A stretch of 64,000 nucleotides of DNA from Acanthochromis polyacanthus. Taxonomy: Eukaryota; Chordata; Actinopteri; Pomacentridae. Made by a program: the position numbers and the translations under genes. The stretch is taken from positions 37,335,639 through 37,399,638 of the forward strand of contig NC_067116.1 in assembly GCF_021347895.1 (NCBI RefSeq), written 5' to 3'. Shown here in pieces: positions 49,200 to 64,000 of the stretch (position 1 is the stretch's first letter; each line of letters starts with the position of its first letter). Under the pieces are notes generated by a model that saw only the letters and a list, made by a program, of their open reading frames with translations, ran no database searches and had not been told where the DNA came from.

Positions 49200-50680
49200 G
49201 TAAGTGACCTTTGACCAAAAATATAAATAAAACTGCAGCCTGCTTAAGTTTCAAAGGTTAATTTGCGTTTCCTTGCATCTCTACAACACAATCAGGTTGT
49301 CGAGACTCTTAGCTCTTGTGGCAGATTCATTCTATTTTATCCCTGTTGTGAAATTTGGTTTGCCACAATCACAAAACTTTTCACCACAACAACCTAATTA
49401 GCAACAGACATGCATTAATAGAAAGCATCTGAGAGCATTTACTCAGTTACTGCACGTAAGAGGAGCTTTGAGGCATTCCTACTTTAGTGTTTTCCTTTTC
49501 TGCTGCTGTATCCTTCGACAATATTGCATTTCTTTTTTTTTTTGGTATATTACATTTCAACAGGAAACGCGCTTTTTTTAGATGCAGATTTGAAACAGTA
49601 GATAATGTATTAAACTTTTAAAATACAACACATAGTTAAACATTAAACCAGTGGGTTCCACCTTTTTATGGTTCTTACAAAATGCAGAAAGCACTTATTG
49701 GTAAATGTATTAGCTGTTTAAAAGCGTCATTGCTTGATGAATAAATGATAATATATGTCTGTTTTAAAAAGAGTCAAAAAGATTATAGCATCGCTCTCTG
49801 AAATGTGAGTAAATGAAAGTAAATGAACCTTAAAAGGTGCACAAACATTAAATAAATATCAAATCAAATTAAATCATAGTCCCTTTTTACTGTAAAGTAA
49901 AGCTGTGGCACTCCATATTTAACTAACAAATTTACATATTATGTGCAAACTATTAAAAATAAAAGCCTGAAATGTTCACTTTTAACTTTTCATTATGTTC
50001 TAAATTCCAAATCTGCAATAGTGGAAAAGCAGGTGAAATAATCTCTGGTTAGGAGTGATTTGAAATATGAAAAAGCCGTCCTGAAAAGTTCCATCATTGA
50101 GCTCACATTTACAAAAACAAAATGATAATGCAGATGTCAATCAGCAACATTTTCTGAACCAATATATGGTTATAAATGTCTGCTTTTTCAATATTGCACA
50201 TCCTGACTAGCAAATTAATAAAGACGAATCTGATAATCATCAGTATAAGGCATAGATACAAGAAACAGGACACTATCATACAAGCCTTATGTTGGATCTT
50301 TAACTTCTCTAATTTCTCATCGTTTTGCAGTAAGTTATTTTAGATGCAGGGTAAAAAGAAACACATTTTGTGTCAATTTCTCTTGTTTTAAATGTGTTAT
50401 ATAAAAAATGTGACTCGACTTGACTGAAACAACAATAAGCAAAGTGAAAAGAAATTACAAAAGTACAGGAATCACTGAATTCATGAGGCTACTGTGTGTG
50501 TTTAGTACAGGGCCGGAGTGGGACTCATTTTCAGCCCTGACAACGCAAAGATATAACTTTCTTCTTAGCCAAAATCTCTCCTAAAATGTAAATATGTCTT
50601 CCGGTGGGAGACAAATGTCAACATTAACCGTAGTTTTACTTTTGTTGTCTTTTCTCCGACTGTAAGTGAAGGCAGCATCA
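49200..50680. other. 1.5 kb AT-rich intergenic sequence, nothing recognised
   Basis: No exon, repeat end or RNA gene was identified. Open stretches are short. Confidence 0.5.
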
Positions 50681-50689
50681 TTCACCCAC

Positions 50690-50919
50690 ACGACAGAAAC
50701 CCCATTACCCAGAATCCTCCTCTAGCGCATGCGCTGTCCGCACTACGGCCCAAAGGCGTTGGTGGTTGGTGTCCGTCCGAAGATGCGTCGCTCTCCGGCA
50801 GCATCAGTACCAGCTCCGCCGCGCTATTAAACCAAAGAAAGAGAAAGAAACCGGGAGACGGAGGAGAAATATCGGGGGTGTTTGCGGCTGTAGCGGCGCC
50901 GGAGCTTCGGGGAGGCAAT
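50690..50919 (+). promoter_or_regulatory. fsd1: fsd1 promoter and 5' UTR
   Basis: CpG-rich block directly upstream of the start codon. It holds a palindromic NRF1-type site (GCGCATGCGC, 50725-50734). Just before it is 'cattacccagaatcctcc' (50702-50719), which resembles the ZNF143/SBS motif. Both are typical of TATA-less vertebrate promoters. Confidence 0.65.
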
Positions 50920-62306
<11,387 letters not shown>

Positions 62307-63960
62307 ACCCACCCGCTCATCCATCCATCCATCCAGCCGGCTGGACGCCTCCCAGCTCCGCCCGGCTTCAATCACGGCTGCAGATCAGCTCCTTTGGCCG
62401 GACTGCGGTCGAAGGAAGAGTTACATCACTGGAGTACGATGGTTTGGCCTGTTCCACATGCAGTGTCGGTGTTGCATGAAATGATTTTGGGGAACAACCG
62501 AGTCATCTGCTCCCTCAGTGACTGAATTCTTCTGACTCTGGCTGTTGTGATTGCTTGGGACACGTTAGGTGTAGTCTTACCAGTTCTCCTCTCTCTGCAC
62601 ATTCATTTCCCACTGTCCCACTGCTGCTAGAGCAATGATTAGCGCTGGCCGCTGCTCTTCCTTCCTTTCCATCATCAGGACTGTCGGTCGTACTTTCATG
62701 CAGCCAGCTGCAGGTTCAGGGTTTCGTCTCTGTCCTGTCTGCTCTCTCCCTGTGCCTTCCTTCTCATTTCCAAACTGACAGGCCAGAATCGGGCGATCTG
62801 TAACACATTGCCAATATTTCACTGCAAGAAGCGACTTAAAACCATGTGTTGTGTCAGTATAGCTTGGTTGTAACGTGACTTTGTGGTTATCACCAACTGA
62901 ATTTGCCAAACTGATATAACTAGTAACACCCTGCTCATAGACAAAGCTACTGAATAGAAGTAGTTCTTTACTAAATCAGGATTTACTCTACTTTGCCAGC
63001 AACTAATGGCTCATAAGAAACACTTACTAGATGAATTACTGGAAACACCTCACAGTATAATGGAGTATAATTCTACTAGACCAAAACCTACAGTCTCCAG
63101 AACGATCAGAGTCTAAAACTGAACATTTCACCCACAGCAGGACTAGACTACGTTCAGTGTGAACTGGAACATTTGCAGGTTAAATAAGGGCAATAATTTC
63201 CTTCACAGATCCAGCAGATGGGGACACAGTTTCTACAATCTCTGCATCCACCTGTGTGGAAGGCATTTAAGGTTTTCCTCTACAAAGGGCGGCGACTCAG
63301 ACAAATATCACCTTATGCAAATCTCACTGGCACACAGCCGACCTGTTTATCTAGATGGTAACTCGAGCGTTTAGCGGCTGCTGTCAAGAGTCGCGAAAAA
63401 AAAAAACAGGTCAATCATAGGTGGAGACTTCAGGGGGCTGAAGAGGATACATGCCACTAAATATTTAGGAAATATACAGTGTAATATGATAAAAATAACA
63501 CATGAAATCAAGTAAAAGGCAGCAAGTCAATATAAAAAATTAACAAATGAATGTTTAATTAAAACTTAGAACAGAAAATATAGGCACAAACACACATTGG
63601 TGTATACTACATTGCTTGTAGACACAGTCAGAGGAGTAGATTTCAGCGGGATACAAATCATCAAATGCATATATATGGGCAGGTAAAACGAAGTGAGGTC
63701 TAAAGATTTGCTGTGAAGCTTTTTTTTCCAACATATTTCTATGCAAAACTAGAGTTTCCCTGACTGGATGCTGTCCCTGTTACGAGACATGCAGTATACT
63801 GCTTTATGACAAGTTTAAAAGTACAAAAACACGTGTCCTTTTGCATTTTGGCCAGTTTCTTGTTTGTTTTACCCCATAGAGTGACCAGAATGTACAGAAA
63901 TACCGACACAACCGCAGCTTTCCATATTAATACCAGTGACTGACATAAATAAAGACGTTT
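62307..63960 (+). other. fsd1: fsd1 3' untranslated region
   Basis: There is no further coding exon after the TAA. A short (CATC)n run lies at 62318-62333. AATAAA at 63948-63953 is a plausible poly(A) signal, giving a 1.65-kb 3' UTR. The end could lie elsewhere. Confidence 0.45.
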
Positions 63961-64000
63961 TGATGTAAATTGATGCAGAAAGGCACCAAGTAGTACATAA

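Overview
The window looks like vertebrate, most likely teleost (percomorph-type) nuclear DNA. The evidence is GT-AG introns in every gene, long AT-rich introns, many Tc1/mariner-type remnants, and copies of a tRNA-promoter SINE with the 3' tail seen throughout bony fish. No bacterial, phage, CRISPR or operon-like feature was seen. Four protein-coding loci can be built exon by exon.

Layout. (1) 0.9-11.8 kb, plus strand: scamp4, a four-pass secretory carrier membrane protein in 6 coding exons, with an intact 233-residue frame. (2) 14.6-28.1 kb, minus strand: a class 4 semaphorin, tentatively sema4e, in 13 coding exons (signal peptide, Sema, PSI, Ig, TM, tail). Protein similarity is high throughout, but at least 14 one- or two-base indels interrupt it. 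(3) 28-42 kb: mostly repeats and unassigned sequence, with a CpG-richer block at 38.75-39.15 kb that may hold the distal first exon of the semaphorin. (4) 42.0-46.9 kb, minus strand: a single-Ig-domain type I membrane protein that I do not recognise. (5) 50.7-64.0 kb, plus strand: fsd1, a coiled-coil/FN3/SPRY microtubule-associated protein in 13 coding exons, intact except for one missing T in exon 12.

Mobile DNA fills much of the rest. It includes several Tc1-like elements and MITEs, a full SINE inside the Ig-gene intron, five copies of one dispersed repeat (two facing each other), tandem arrays in both flanks of the Ig gene, and a 568-bp terminal-inverted-repeat element carrying a RecQ-type helicase fragment.

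The genes are not functionally linked; this is ordinary vertebrate gene order. The points most worth checking are the frameshift-riddled semaphorin (consensus error or real decay), the helicase-bearing transposon and the unidentified Ig receptor. I found no convincing new multi-gene system.
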